Positions 1 to 8,218 of a stretch of DNA of 64,000 bases are shown piece by piece. The DNA is from P52-10 sp041397365. Its GTDB lineage: Bacteria; Pseudomonadota; Alphaproteobacteria; Rhizobiales; Xanthobacteraceae. Both the position numbers and the translations under genes were made by a program. Numbering within the stretch: the stretch's first letter is position 1; every line of letters starts with the position of its first letter. The notes below the pieces were generated by a model. It saw nothing but the letters and a program-made list of their open reading frames with translations, did no database searches and was not told where the DNA came from. The stretch spans positions 124,001 to 188,000 of the forward strand of contig JAWKWT010000009.1 in the NCBI GenBank assembly GCA_041397365.1. Direction: 5' to 3'.

Positions 1-1
1 C

Positions 2-1222
2 ATCGCCGCCATCGACGGGCTGTCGGTGAAGATGCGGCAGCGCGAGCAGGCCGCGCAGACGAAATTCGACCGCACCCTGCGCAGCATTTCGACCCGCGTC
101 GGCACCGTCTCGCTGGTCTTCATCGGCGTCATCATCGTCGCCGGCGTCATCATCGCGCTCAGCATCCGCCTGCCGCTGCAACAGATCATGTCGGCGATGC
201 GGGCGATCACCTCCGGCAATCTCGACCGCCGCGTGCGCGGCACGCAGGCGAAGGACGAGATCGGCGCGATGGCGCGCGCCGTCGAGGTGTTCCGCGCCAA
301 CGCCATCGCCAAGCAGACCGCGGAAAACGAACTACGTGCCTCGAAGGAGCGGGCCGAAAACGCGCTCGCGGAACTGCGCACGACGCAGCAGAACCTGATC
401 GACGCCGAACGCCTCGCGGCGCTGGGCGGTCTCGTCGCCGGCGTCGCGCATGAGGTGAACAATCCGGTCGGCATCAGCCTCACGGTTGCCTCCAGCTTCG
501 AGCGGCGCGCGGCGGCGTTCGAGGCCGACCTGCAAGCGAAGCAGCCGCTGCGGCGATCGCAGCTCGACGAATTCGTCGCCTCCTCCAGGGACGCCTCGCA
601 GCAGCTCGTCTCCAACCTGCAACGGGCGGCCGAACTGATCGCGTCGTTCAAGCAGGTCGCCGTCGACCGCTCGCACGCCGAACAGCGCGAATTCGATTTG
701 CAGGAGGCGACCGAGCAGATCGTCGCGAGTCTGCGGCCCGTGCTGCGGAAATCGCCGATCACGCTCGACATGAACGTTCCCGAGGGGCTGGTCGTGAACA
801 GCTATCCCGGCTCCTACGGCCAGGTGCTGACCAACCTGTTCCTGAACGCCGTCAACCACGCCTTCGCCGACGGCAAGGGCGGCAATATCCGCTTCGAGGC
901 CAAGGCCCGCGGCGCCGACGATATCGAGATCATCTTCGCCGACGACGGCGCCGGCATGACGCCCGAGGTGCAGCGGCAGGCGTTCAACCCGTTCTTCACG
1001 ACGCGGCGCGGCGAGGGCGGCACCGGCCTTGGGCTGCATATCGTCTACAATCTCGTCACCCAGCAGCTCGGCGGGCGCATGATGCTCGATTCGAAGCCGG
1101 GACAGGGCACCACCTTTCGCATTATCATCCCGCGGGCCGCCCGCGCCGCCTCCGTCGGGATGCCCACCATGTCAGAATCCGGAAGCGAGCAATGGCCGAC
1201 CAGGACGATGTCCTCCAACTGA
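2..1222 (+). CDS. Sensor histidine kinase (5' partial)
   Basis: The frame is open from the window edge, so the N-terminal sensor part lies outside. What remains is one membrane segment (about residues 32-56 of the visible part), a HAMP linker, a short coiled coil, a HisKA dimerisation helix with the phospho-accepting His in the motif GVAHEVNNP (about residue 150), and a HATPase_c domain with an N box (NLFLNAVNHA), DDGAGM and GTGLGL. The class is a membrane-bound histidine kinase of a phosphorelay. Its 3' end overlaps the next kinase gene by 31 bases, indicating translational coupling with the two signalling genes that follow. The signal sensed cannot be seen. Confidence 0.9.
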   Translation: MAAIDGLSVKMRQREQAAQTKFDRTLRSISTRVGTVSLVFIGVIIVAGVIIALSIRLPLQQIMSAMRAITSGNLDRRVRGTQAKDEIGAMARAVEVFRANAIAKQTAENELRASKERAENALAELRTTQQNLIDAERLAALGGLVAGVAHEVNNPVGISLTVASSFERRAAAFEADLQAKQPLRRSQLDEFVASSRDASQQLVSNLQRAAELIASFKQVAVDRSHAEQREFDLQEATEQIVASLRPVLRKSPITLDMNVPEGLVVNSYPGSYGQVLTNLFLNAVNHAFADGKGGNIRFEAKARGADDIEIIFADDGAGMTPEVQRQAFNPFFTTRRGEGGTGLGLHIVYNLVTQQLGGRMMLDSKPGQGTTFRIIIPRAARAASVGMPTMSESGSEQWPTRTMSSN

Positions 1223-2940
1223 TCGAAGACGATCCGCCCGCCGCTGCGGCGGAAAGCAGCCGCAAGTGGAAGATCGCCGTCATCGACGATGACGCCGCGG
1301 TGCATGAAGGCACGCGCTTCGCGCTCAGCGACTATGTGCTCAACGGCCAGTCGCTCGAAATCCTCTCCGCCTATTCCGGCGCGGACGGCGAAAAGCTGAT
1401 GCGTGACAATCCGGACATCGCCGCCGTGCTGCTCGACGTCATCATGGAGACCGATGCCGCCGGCCTTCAGCTCGTCGAATACATCCGCAACGAACTGAAG
1501 AACGAGACGGTCCGCATCATCCTGCGCACCGGACAGCCCGGCCAGGCGCCGGAGCGGCGCGTGATCGTCGATTACGACATCAACGACTACAAAGCGAAGA
1601 CGGAGCTTACCGCCGACAAGCTGTTCACCTCGCTCACCGCCGCGCTGCGCTCCTATCAGCAACTCGAACGCATGGTGCAGACGCGGCGCGGGCTGGAGAT
1701 CATCATCGACGCCGCCTCCACGCTGTACGATTTCAAATCGATGCAGCGGCTGGCGGAGGGCGTGCTCACCCAGATCGCCTCGCTGCTCAATGTCGGCTGC
1801 GCCGGCATTCTGGTGCTGCGCGACGGCAAGGACATCGACGACGACTTCTCGGTGCTGGCGGGATCGGGCTGCTACCGCCGCTATGTCGCCGCCCTCAGCG
1901 ACGCGCAGCCGCTCGATGACGAAGTCAAGCAACTGGTGAAGACCGCGTTCGAGAAGCGCAAGCACGAGTTCTTCGACAACCGCTCGGTGCTCTATGTGCG
2001 CACCGGCAGCGGCCGCGAGGTGGTCGTGCTGCTCGAAGCCGCCAAGGACCTGTCGGACACCGACCGGGCGCTGGTGGAGATTTTCTCCAGCCGCCTGTCG
2101 GTCGCCTTCGACAACGTCATCCTCTACGAACAGCTTCAGCAGGCCAACACGCAGCTGGAGGACCGCGTCGCTCAGCGCACCCGCGCGCTGATGTCGGCGA
2201 ACCGCCGCCTGTCCGCGCAATGGCTGCGGCTGCAACGGGCGAACGCCTTCAAGAACGAGGTGCTCGGCACCGTCGCCCACGATCTGAAAAATCCGCTTGG
2301 CGTGATTCTCGGCCGCACCGAAATGCTGAAGGAACTCATCAGCGGCGCGATGGAATCGAAGGAAGGCAGCATCGCCCAGGTGGATCACATCCGCGACGCC
2401 ACCAAGCGCCTGACCTCGATGGTCGATCATCTGATCTCGGACGCGATGGCGGATGCGTTCGACATCACGATCCGCCGCGAGCCGGTGGATATCGCGGCCC
2501 TTGTCGCCGAGATCGTCGAATCCAACCGGCCGTCGGCCGCCAACAAGCAGCAGACGCTCGACATCACTGCGCCATCCGGTCGCATGACCTCCTGCGACGG
2601 CGACCGGATGCGTGAGGCGATCGACAATCTCGTGAGCAACGCGATCAAATACAGTCCGATCGGCGGCAAGATCACGGTCGCGGTCGACCATGACGACACG
2701 CAGGCGCTGATCCGCGTCACCGATCAGGGCGCGGGCCTGTCGCCGGAGGACATCGGCCGGCTGTTCGGCCGGTTCCAGCGGCTTTCGGCGAAGCCCACCG
2801 GCGGCGAAAGCTCGACCGGCCTCGGCCTCTCGATCGTGAAACGGATTGTTGACATGCATGGCGGCAAGGTGACGGCCGAAAGCGCGGGACCGGGCGAAGG
2901 CGCGACCTTCACCATTTCGCTCCCCGAGGCCTCAGACTAA
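1192..2940 (+). CDS. Hybrid response regulator/histidine kinase with DUF3369
   Basis: A 582-residue cytosolic protein with an N-terminal receiver (acidic cluster IDDD near 31-34, phospho-acceptor Asp82 in LLDVIMETD, Lys near 135), then a DUF3369 middle domain (about 165-320), a short coiled coil, HisKA with His363 in VAHDLKNPL, and a HATPase_c domain with NAIKYSP, DQGAGL and GLGLSIV. The order receiver-DUF3369-kinase means it can take phosphate from the upstream membrane kinase and also phosphorylate others. It overlaps the upstream kinase and is followed 30 bases later by an OmpR-type regulator. The three probably form one relay; the target is unknown. Confidence 0.9.
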   Translation: MADQDDVLQLIEDDPPAAAAESSRKWKIAVIDDDAAVHEGTRFALSDYVLNGQSLEILSAYSGADGEKLMRDNPDIAAVLLDVIMETDAAGLQLVEYIRNELKNETVRIILRTGQPGQAPERRVIVDYDINDYKAKTELTADKLFTSLTAALRSYQQLERMVQTRRGLEIIIDAASTLYDFKSMQRLAEGVLTQIASLLNVGCAGILVLRDGKDIDDDFSVLAGSGCYRRYVAALSDAQPLDDEVKQLVKTAFEKRKHEFFDNRSVLYVRTGSGREVVVLLEAAKDLSDTDRALVEIFSSRLSVAFDNVILYEQLQQANTQLEDRVAQRTRALMSANRRLSAQWLRLQRANAFKNEVLGTVAHDLKNPLGVILGRTEMLKELISGAMESKEGSIAQVDHIRDATKRLTSMVDHLISDAMADAFDITIRREPVDIAALVAEIVESNRPSAANKQQTLDITAPSGRMTSCDGDRMREAIDNLVSNAIKYSPIGGKITVAVDHDDTQALIRVTDQGAGLSPEDIGRLFGRFQRLSAKPTGGESSTGLGLSIVKRIVDMHGGKVTAESAGPGEGATFTISLPEASD

Positions 2941-2970
2941 CATGAGCAAGCAACCAGACCCGTAGAGCGC

Positions 2971-3693
2971 ATGAGCCAGAGCCCGCACATCATCGTCGTC
3001 GACGACGAAGCGCCCGCCCGCGAAATGGTCGGCGACTATCTGAAGATGCACGGATTCGCCGTGACTTTGTGCGACGGCGGAAAGAGCCTGCGGCAGCAGA
3101 TCGAGGGCGGCATGCCCGATCTGGTGGTGCTGGACCTGAACATGCCGGAGGAAGACGGCCTGTCGATCGTGCGCGATCTCAAGAGCCGCAGCAACGTGCC
3201 GGTCATCATGCTGACGGCGACCGCGAGCCCGATCGACCGCGTCGTGGGACTCGAACTCGGCGCGGACGACTATCTCGCCAAGCCGTGCGAATTGCGCGAG
3301 CTGATGGCGCGCATCCGCTCAGTGCTGCGGCGCGCCGGCCCTGCCGCGAAAGCCGCGCAGGAAACGGCCGCCACCAAGACGGCGCTGGTCCGTTTCGGAA
3401 CGAAATGGTTCGACGACGAAGCCCAGGCGCTGAAGGACGATGACGGCAACGAGCATCCGCTGACCGCGTCCGAATACGGGCTGCTGAAGGTGTTCGCAGC
3501 CAACCCGAAACGGGTGCTGTCGCGCGAGCGGCTGCTCGAACTGGCCAACGCCCGCGACGCGGAAGCGTTCGACCGGGCGATCGATCTGCGGATCATGCGG
3601 ATTCGTCGCAAGATCGAGCCCGATCCCGGCCGCCCGACCGTGATTCGCACGATTCGCGGCGGCGGCTACGTGTTTTCCCCCGACAAAAGCTGA
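2971..3693 (+). CDS. OmpR/PhoB-family response regulator
   Basis: A 240-residue regulator with an N-terminal receiver (DDE at 11-13, phospho-acceptor Asp55 in VLDLNMPEEDG, conserved Lys104 in YLAKP) and a C-terminal winged helix of the Trans_reg_C type ending in IRTIRGGGYVF. It is the likely DNA-binding output of the two kinases directly upstream. A 15-bp hairpin follows the stop codon. Regulatory targets are not visible; the ECF sigma gene 150 bases downstream is a plausible neighbour target but this is only inferred from position. Confidence 0.92.
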   Translation: MSQSPHIIVVDDEAPAREMVGDYLKMHGFAVTLCDGGKSLRQQIEGGMPDLVVLDLNMPEEDGLSIVRDLKSRSNVPVIMLTATASPIDRVVGLELGADDYLAKPCELRELMARIRSVLRRAGPAAKAAQETAATKTALVRFGTKWFDDEAQALKDDDGNEHPLTASEYGLLKVFAANPKRVLSRERLLELANARDAEAFDRAIDLRIMRIRRKIEPDPGRPTVIRTIRGGGYVFSPDKS

Positions 3694-3697
3694 CACC

Positions 3698-3736
3698 CGA
3701 ATTGTTTCATCGCAGGCATGGCGACGAAACAATTCG
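3698..3736. promoter_or_regulatory. 15-bp inverted repeat containing GAATTGTTTC/GAAACAATTC
   Basis: The arms at 3698-3712 and 3722-3736 match at 14 of 15 positions around a 9-base loop. It lies just after the response-regulator stop codon and before the sigma factor gene. There is no T tract, so it is either an RNA hairpin that ends or stabilises the upstream message, or a dyad operator. The GAAAC core recurs in nearby motifs. Confidence 0.45.
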
Positions 3737-3739
3737 AAG

Positions 3740-3755
3740 GTCCGCGAAACCATTT
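3740..3755 (+). promoter_or_regulatory. Candidate ECF-type promoter element, copy 1
   Basis: The string CCGCGAAACCATTT (3742-3755), preceded by AAGGT, lies about 90 bases upstream of the ECF sigma gene. An almost identical block (AAGGC plus the same 14 bases) lies downstream of that gene at 4469-4487. GAAAC resembles the AAC-containing -35 elements used by many ECF sigma factors. Autoregulation is an inference. Confidence 0.3.
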
Positions 3756-3845
3756 TCGGCCGTTCGCGCAGACATCCTGAAACCGTGACTGACTATTCAT
3801 CTCCCCCAACGAAGCGCCGAACAGGCGTCGGCAGGGAGTTCAGTC

Positions 3846-4460
3846 ATGCAGTCCACTTTCGCACTCAGCACCGGATCGTCCGCCCGCGGCATTCTCGCGG
3901 CGCAGGCGACATCCGACGAAATGCTCCTGCAAAGCATCGCCACCGGCGAGAAAGCGGCGATGCACGTTCTTTATGCCCGCCACAATGTTCGCGTCTATCG
4001 CTTCATCCTGCGCATCATCGGCGACGCCTCCACCGCGGAAGATCTGGTCAGCCAGGTGTTTCTCGACGTGTGGCGCACCGCCGCCCAGTTCGAGGGCCGC
4101 TCGCAGGTGTCGACCTGGATGCTCGCCATCGCCCGCTTCAAGGCGCTGACCGCGCTGCGCAACCGCCGGCACGAGGACATCGAGCAGGACGAGGTGATGC
4201 AGATCGCCGACACCAACGAGACGCCGGAAGCGGCCATGGACCGCAACCAGACCGGCTCGACGTTGCGCAAGGCGATCGCCCAGCTCTCGCCCGCGCACCG
4301 CGAGATCATCGACCTCGTCTACTATCACGAGAAGTCGGTGGAGGAAGTCGGCCAGATCATCGGCATCCCGCAGGCCACCGTGAAGACCCGCATGTTCTAT
4401 GCCCGCAAGCATCTTGCGAGACTGCTGAAGCAGGCCGGCTTCGAACAGAAGGTCGCCTGA
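3846..4460 (+). CDS. ECF RNA polymerase sigma factor
   Basis: A 204-residue sigma-70 family protein with region 2 (about residues 45-100, containing the helix STAEDLVSQVFLDVWR) and region 4 (about 140-195, with SVEEVGQIIGIPQATVKTR as the DNA-binding helix-turn-helix). It lacks regions 1 and 3, as expected for an ECF factor. No zinc-finger or transmembrane anti-sigma gene lies beside it; the only close downstream gene is a 64-residue secreted peptide. Matching GAAAC-containing blocks lie both upstream and downstream of the gene. The specific ECF group was not identified. Confidence 0.9.
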   Translation: MQSTFALSTGSSARGILAAQATSDEMLLQSIATGEKAAMHVLYARHNVRVYRFILRIIGDASTAEDLVSQVFLDVWRTAAQFEGRSQVSTWMLAIARFKALTALRNRRHEDIEQDEVMQIADTNETPEAAMDRNQTGSTLRKAIAQLSPAHREIIDLVYYHEKSVEEVGQIIGIPQATVKTRMFYARKHLARLLKQAGFEQKVA

Positions 4461-4468
4461 TCTCGAAA

Positions 4469-4487
4469 AAGGCCCGCGAAACCATTT
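4469..4487 (+). promoter_or_regulatory. Candidate ECF-type promoter element, copy 2
   Basis: This block repeats the element upstream of the sigma gene (AAGG, one variable base, then CCGCGAAACCATTT). Two further GAAAC cores follow at 4499 and 4531, before the small secreted gene at 4588. The repetition suggests the sigma factor may transcribe both its own gene and the downstream peptide gene; this is inference. Confidence 0.3.
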
Positions 4488-4587
4488 CGTAACCTTGTGA
4501 AACAATCGCGGCGCGCGACGACTTCGCCGCGAAACGATCAGGCCCTACAACAGGCCCATCACGACGACGGCACGAGAGAACGAACCG

Positions 4588-4782
4588 ATGCTGAAGCCAA
4601 GCCTCCGCCTTTTCATCATTCCGCTCGGCGCCGTCAGCATGATCGCAACCCTGGCCAGCCAGAATGCCCCTCAGGCTGCCCGCAACGACCGGCTTTCACC
4701 GCAACTCCGTCAGGAAGTTGTCGTGTGCTCGCCCGATTCGAAGGTTGATATCTGTATCGTCGGCGAAAGCACGTCGCGCTGA
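4588..4782 (+). CDS. Small secreted hypothetical protein
   Basis: A 64-residue protein starting at ATG 4588 behind a purine-rich GAGAGAA. Residues 1-26 form a basic then hydrophobic segment (LFIIPLGAVSMIATL) that looks like a signal peptide or anchor. The mature part contains two Cys (VVCSPDSKVDICIV) that could form a disulphide. A strong terminator follows. No family was recognised. It may be the output or a regulator of the sigma factor gene upstream. Confidence 0.55.
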   Translation: MLKPSLRLFIIPLGAVSMIATLASQNAPQAARNDRLSPQLRQEVVVCSPDSKVDICIVGESTSR

Positions 4783-4812
4783 TTTTCTCTCCAAGGCTCT
4801 GACCAAGCTCAA

Positions 4813-4849
4813 CGGCCCGGACGATGCCCCGTCCGGGCCGACGCTTTTT
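4813..4849 (+). terminator. Rho-independent terminator
   Basis: Perfect 10-bp stem CGGCCCGGAC / GTCCGGGCCG with an 8-base loop, followed by ACGCTTTTT. It ends the sigma factor and small-peptide region before the oxidase operon. Confidence 0.85.
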
Positions 4850-4988
4850 CATACTCTGTTTGCATCGATGCGGTTGGCGCCCTTGCGACATGCAATGCAG
4901 ACACGCAAGGCGCGACCATTTCACTGGGTGCGCGAGCCGCCCCATATGCTAAAAGGCGCGCACCGTTCGCCACCAATGGGTGCCCACT

Positions 4989-6395
4989 ATGCTCGACGGG
5001 CTCGACGCGACAGTATTGGCGCGCATTCAGTTTGCCTTCACGATGACGTTTCACATCGTGTTCCCGTCCTTCACGATCGGGCTTGCAAGCTATCTCGCCG
5101 TGCTTGAAGCGCTGTGGTTGTGGACCGGGCGCACGGTCTTCATCGACCTTTTCAAATACTGGCTGAAGATTTTCTCGATTGCCTTCGGCATGGGCGTCGT
5201 CTCCGGCGTGGTGATGGCCTACCAGTTCGGAACCAACTGGTCGGTGTTCTCCGATAAAACGGGGCCGATTCTCGGGCCACTGATGGCCTATGAGGTGCTC
5301 ACAGCCTTCTTCCTGGAGGCAGGATTCCTCGGCGTCATGCTGTTCGGCATGGATCGCGTCGGCAAGGGACTTCACTTCTTCGCGACGCTGATGGTCGCGG
5401 TCGGCACGCTGATTTCCGCCTTCTGGATTCTCTCCGCCAACTCCTGGATGCAGACGCCGGCCGGCTACGAGATCAGCGCGGCCGGGCAGTTCCTGCCCGT
5501 GAGCTGGTGGGAGATCGTGTTCAATCCGTCCTTCCCATACCGGCTGGTGCATATGGTGCTGGCCGCCTATCTCACCACAGCGCTCGTCGTCGGCGCGGCC
5601 GGTGCGTACCACCTGCTGCGCGATTCGCAGAACGAAGGCGCGCGCGTGATGTTCTCGATGGCGATGTGGATGGCCGCTCTCGTCACGCCGGTCCAGATCT
5701 TCGCCGGCGACCAGCACGGCCTCAATACGCTCGAACATCAGCCGGTGAAAGTAATGGCGATGGAAGGGCACTTTCAGAGCCATCCGAACGGCGCGCCGCT
5801 GATCCTGTTCGGAATTCCCGATCAGGACAAAGGCGAGGTGCGCCTCTCGCTCGAAATCCCGAAAGCCTCGTCGCTGATCCTCAAGCATTCGCTCGACGCG
5901 CCGCTGAACGGACTCGACACCGTGCCGCGCGAAAACTGGCCGCAGGTCGGCATCGTCTTCTGGGCCTTCCGCATCATGGTCGGGCTCGGCTTCCTGATGC
6001 TGGGACTCGGTCTGTTCGGCCTGCTGCTGCGCTGGCGCGGCACGTTCTACGATTCGAAATGGCTGCACCGGTTCGCGCTGGCGATGGGGCCGTCCGGCTT
6101 CGTCGCGGTGCTGGCCGGATGGACCGTCACCGAGACGGGCCGCCAGCCCTTTACCGTCTACGGCCTGCTGCGCACCGCCGATTCGGTATCGCCGCTCGCA
6201 GCCCCCGCGGTGACGGCCTCGCTGCTCGCCTTCGCGATCCTCTACATCGCCGTGTTCTGGATGGGAACGCTCTACATCCTGCGCCTGATGGCCGCGCCAC
6301 CGCATCGGGGCGAGGAAGGGCCGAGCCGGGACCAGCCGGCGCATGCGGCCGGCATCACGCCGGCGCAGGCCATCGCCACGGAAGGACGTCCGTGA
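4989..6395 (+). CDS. cydA: Cytochrome bd-type quinol oxidase subunit I, cyanide-insensitive type
   Basis: Subunit I of the bd oxidase reduces O2 to water with quinol and carries all the haems in the inner membrane. From ATG 4989 the axial haem ligands can be placed as His22 (TFHIVFPS), His188 (YRLVHMV) and Met330 (FRIMVGLGF). The conserved GRQP is near 384-387. The quinol loop is short, as in the CIO branch. Many hydrophobic helices are present. A GTG at 4980 is the alternative start; ATG was chosen because MLDGLDATVLARIQFAF is the usual start of the family. The stop codon overlaps the cydB start by one base. Confidence 0.95.
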   Translation: MLDGLDATVLARIQFAFTMTFHIVFPSFTIGLASYLAVLEALWLWTGRTVFIDLFKYWLKIFSIAFGMGVVSGVVMAYQFGTNWSVFSDKTGPILGPLMAYEVLTAFFLEAGFLGVMLFGMDRVGKGLHFFATLMVAVGTLISAFWILSANSWMQTPAGYEISAAGQFLPVSWWEIVFNPSFPYRLVHMVLAAYLTTALVVGAAGAYHLLRDSQNEGARVMFSMAMWMAALVTPVQIFAGDQHGLNTLEHQPVKVMAMEGHFQSHPNGAPLILFGIPDQDKGEVRLSLEIPKASSLILKHSLDAPLNGLDTVPRENWPQVGIVFWAFRIMVGLGFLMLGLGLFGLLLRWRGTFYDSKWLHRFALAMGPSGFVAVLAGWTVTETGRQPFTVYGLLRTADSVSPLAAPAVTASLLAFAILYIAVFWMGTLYILRLMAAPPHRGEEGPSRDQPAHAAGITPAQAIATEGRP

Positions 6396-7405
6396 TGACG
6401 CTTGCATTCGACCTCGCCGTCATCTGGGCGTTCATCATCGCCTTCGCCGTGTTCGCCTATGTCGTGATGGATGGTTTCGATCTCGGCCTCGGCATCCTGT
6501 TTCCGTTCTTTCCCAAGCGCGAAGACCGCAACGTCATGATGAACTCGGTCGCGCCGGTGTGGGACGGCAACGAGACCTGGCTGGTGCTCGGCGGCGGCGG
6601 GCTGTTCGCAGCCTTTCCGCTCGCCTATTCGATCCTGATGCCGGCGCTCTACGTGCCGATGATTGCCATGCTGATCGGTCTGGTGCTGCGCGGCGTCGCC
6701 TTCGAATTCCGCTGGCGGATCGACGCGGAACGCAATCTGTGGGACTTCGCCTTCGCCGGCGGCTCGCTGATCGCGGCGCTGGCGCAGGGCATCGCGCTCG
6801 GCGCGATCCTGCAAGGCGTCTCCGTCACGGGCCGCGCCTATTCCGGCGGCTGGTGGGACTGGCTGACGCCGTTCTCGCTGCTGACGGGGGTGGCGCTGGT
6901 CGTCGGCTACGGCCTGCTTGGCGCGACCTGGCTGGTGATGAAATCCACCGGCGAGTTGCGCGAGCGCGCCCATGCGGCGAGCTGGTGGTTGCTCATCGCG
7001 ACGCTCGTGGCGCTCGCCGCCGTCAGCATGGCGACGCCGTTTCTTGAGGCCGAATACTGGCGGCGCTGGTTCCAATGGCCGAACGTGGCGTTCACCTCGC
7101 TGGTGCCGATCGCGGTGGTCATCGTCACGCTACTGCTGCTGAAAAGCCTCGCGGCGAAGCACGACCACCGGCCGTTCGTGCTGTCGCTGATCCTGTTCGC
7201 GATCACCTATGCCGGACTCGGCATCAGCATGTGGCCCTATGTCGTGCCGCAGAGCGTGACGATCTGGCAGGCAGCCGCCCCGGAGAAGAGTCAAATCTTC
7301 ATGCTCGTCGGCGTCTCGGTGATGATCCCGATCATCCTCGCCTACACGGCCTTCGCCTATTGGGTGTTTCGCGGCAAGGTGAAGGCGGACAGCGGGTATC
7401 ACTAG
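6395..7405 (+). CDS. cydB: Cytochrome bd-type quinol oxidase subunit II
   Basis: A 336-residue polytopic membrane protein of the CydB family, with the signature VMDGFDLGLGILFPF near the N-terminus and PVWDGNETWLV near residue 55. It pairs with CydA to form the high-affinity terminal oxidase used at low oxygen or in the presence of inhibitors of haem-copper oxidases. It is translationally coupled to cydA (TGATG overlap). A dispersed palindromic element begins three bases after its stop codon, separating it from the third small gene of the operon. Confidence 0.95.
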   Translation: MTLAFDLAVIWAFIIAFAVFAYVVMDGFDLGLGILFPFFPKREDRNVMMNSVAPVWDGNETWLVLGGGGLFAAFPLAYSILMPALYVPMIAMLIGLVLRGVAFEFRWRIDAERNLWDFAFAGGSLIAALAQGIALGAILQGVSVTGRAYSGGWWDWLTPFSLLTGVALVVGYGLLGATWLVMKSTGELRERAHAASWWLLIATLVALAAVSMATPFLEAEYWRRWFQWPNVAFTSLVPIAVVIVTLLLLKSLAAKHDHRPFVLSLILFAITYAGLGISMWPYVVPQSVTIWQAAAPEKSQIFMLVGVSVMIPIILAYTAFAYWVFRGKVKADSGYH

Positions 7406-7407
7406 GG

Positions 7408-7456
7408 GAGCATGATCCCGAAAAGTGGGAACCGGTTTTCGGATCAGTTCATGCTC
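7408..7456. repeat. Dispersed palindromic element, copy A (49 bp)
   Basis: The element begins GAGCATGATC and ends TTCATGCTC, with an inner dyad CCGAAAA / TTTTCGG and the string GGGAACCGG. It starts three bases after the cydB stop. A near-identical 49-bp copy is at 35570-35618 and longer variants are at 28820 and 29900. Confidence 0.85.
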
Positions 7457-7511
7457 GAACAAGAATGTCAGGGATCAGAATAGTTGGTCCAACCTGGCCA
7501 GAGTTTCGCAA

Positions 7512-7634
7512 ATGAACAACCCGCAGCCGAAGCCGTCGCTGATGTCGAAGCTGCTCTGGTTCGCCGCACTCTGGCTTGCGGGCGTGCTGACGGTGACGGC
7601 CGTGGCCTATGCGATCCGGGCGGCAATCCTCTGA
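7512..7634 (+). CDS. DUF2474-like small membrane protein of the bd oxidase operon
   Basis: A 40-residue protein with one transmembrane helix (about residues 12-34, KLLWFAALWLAGVLTVTAVA). Small single-helix proteins of this type (CydX/CydS analogues, DUF2474) are typically encoded after cydAB and stabilise the oxidase. It is in-line after cydB but separated from it by a 49-bp palindromic repeat. The ATG at 7512 was chosen because upstream in-frame sequence belongs to the repeat. Confidence 0.75.
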   Translation: MNNPQPKPSLMSKLLWFAALWLAGVLTVTAVAYAIRAAIL

Positions 7635-7647
7635 CGGGAGTGGTGTC

Positions 7648-8184
7648 ATGAATGAATTGAAGCCGATCGCATCCAAAGCCCTGCCGGCACGCCCGATCGC
7701 GTCCGGCGTGCGCATCGGCCATGTTCATCTGAAGGTGTCCGATCTCGACCGCGCGCTGGACTTCTATTGCGGCGTGCTCGGATTCTCGCTGATGCAGCGC
7801 TACGGCGCGGACGCCGCCTTCATCGCCGCCGGCGACTATCACCACCACATCGGCCTCAACACCTGGGAAAGCCGGGGCGGCTCGCCGCCACCGCGCGGCT
7901 CCACCGGACTGTTTCACACCGCCATTCTCTACCCCACCCGCGCGGAACTGGCGGATGCGCTGCGGCGGCTGATCGCGGCAGGCATTGCGCTCGACGACGC
8001 GAGCGATCATGGCGTCAGCGAAGCGCTGTATCTGCGCGACCCGGACGAGAACGGCGTCGAACTCTATTGGGATCGGCCGCGCGAGGCATGGCCGGTGAAT
8101 GCGGCAGGGGAATTGGCGATGTACACGCGCCGGCTCGATCTGGACGATCTGCTGCGCGAACCAACACCCACTCCATCCACCTGA
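7648..8184 (+). CDS. VOC-superfamily protein, catechol-2,3-dioxygenase-like
   Basis: A 178-residue vicinal-oxygen-chelate protein. The start at ATG 7648 follows a GGGAG ribosome site. It shows the betaalphabetabetabeta module IGHVHLKVSDLDRALDFY, a probable metal His in the first strand, a second in YHHHIGLNTW and the C-terminal metal Glu in ENGVELYWDRP. The pattern and YWDRP ending resemble CatE-type extradiol dioxygenases and glyoxalase-like proteins, so the substrate is uncertain. The gene follows the oxidase operon by 13 bases and may be cotranscribed. A hairpin terminator overlaps its stop codon. Confidence 0.8.
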   Translation: MNELKPIASKALPARPIASGVRIGHVHLKVSDLDRALDFYCGVLGFSLMQRYGADAAFIAAGDYHHHIGLNTWESRGGSPPPRGSTGLFHTAILYPTRAELADALRRLIAAGIALDDASDHGVSEALYLRDPDENGVELYWDRPREAWPVNAAGELAMYTRRLDLDDLLREPTPTPST

Positions 8185-8211
8185 AGAGACCCGACCGCGC
8201 CGGGTCTCTTC
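8183..8211. terminator. Hairpin terminator between convergent genes
   Basis: Perfect 11-bp stem GAAGAGACCCG / CGGGTCTCTTC with a 7-base loop. It sits between the VOC gene and the oppositely oriented acyl-CoA dehydrogenase gene. T runs are weak on both sides, so it may act in either direction. Confidence 0.7.
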
Positions 8212-8218
8212 GCAAGAC

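Noticed and set aside
4889..4904. TTGC-N5-GCAA dyad upstream of cydA as a FixK/FNR site
   Set aside because: The spacing between TTG and CAA is seven bases, not the eight needed for this family.
4809..6407. Long minus-strand open frame over cydA
   Set aside because: It is antisense to a clearly conserved cytochrome bd subunit and rich in Arg, Gln and His.
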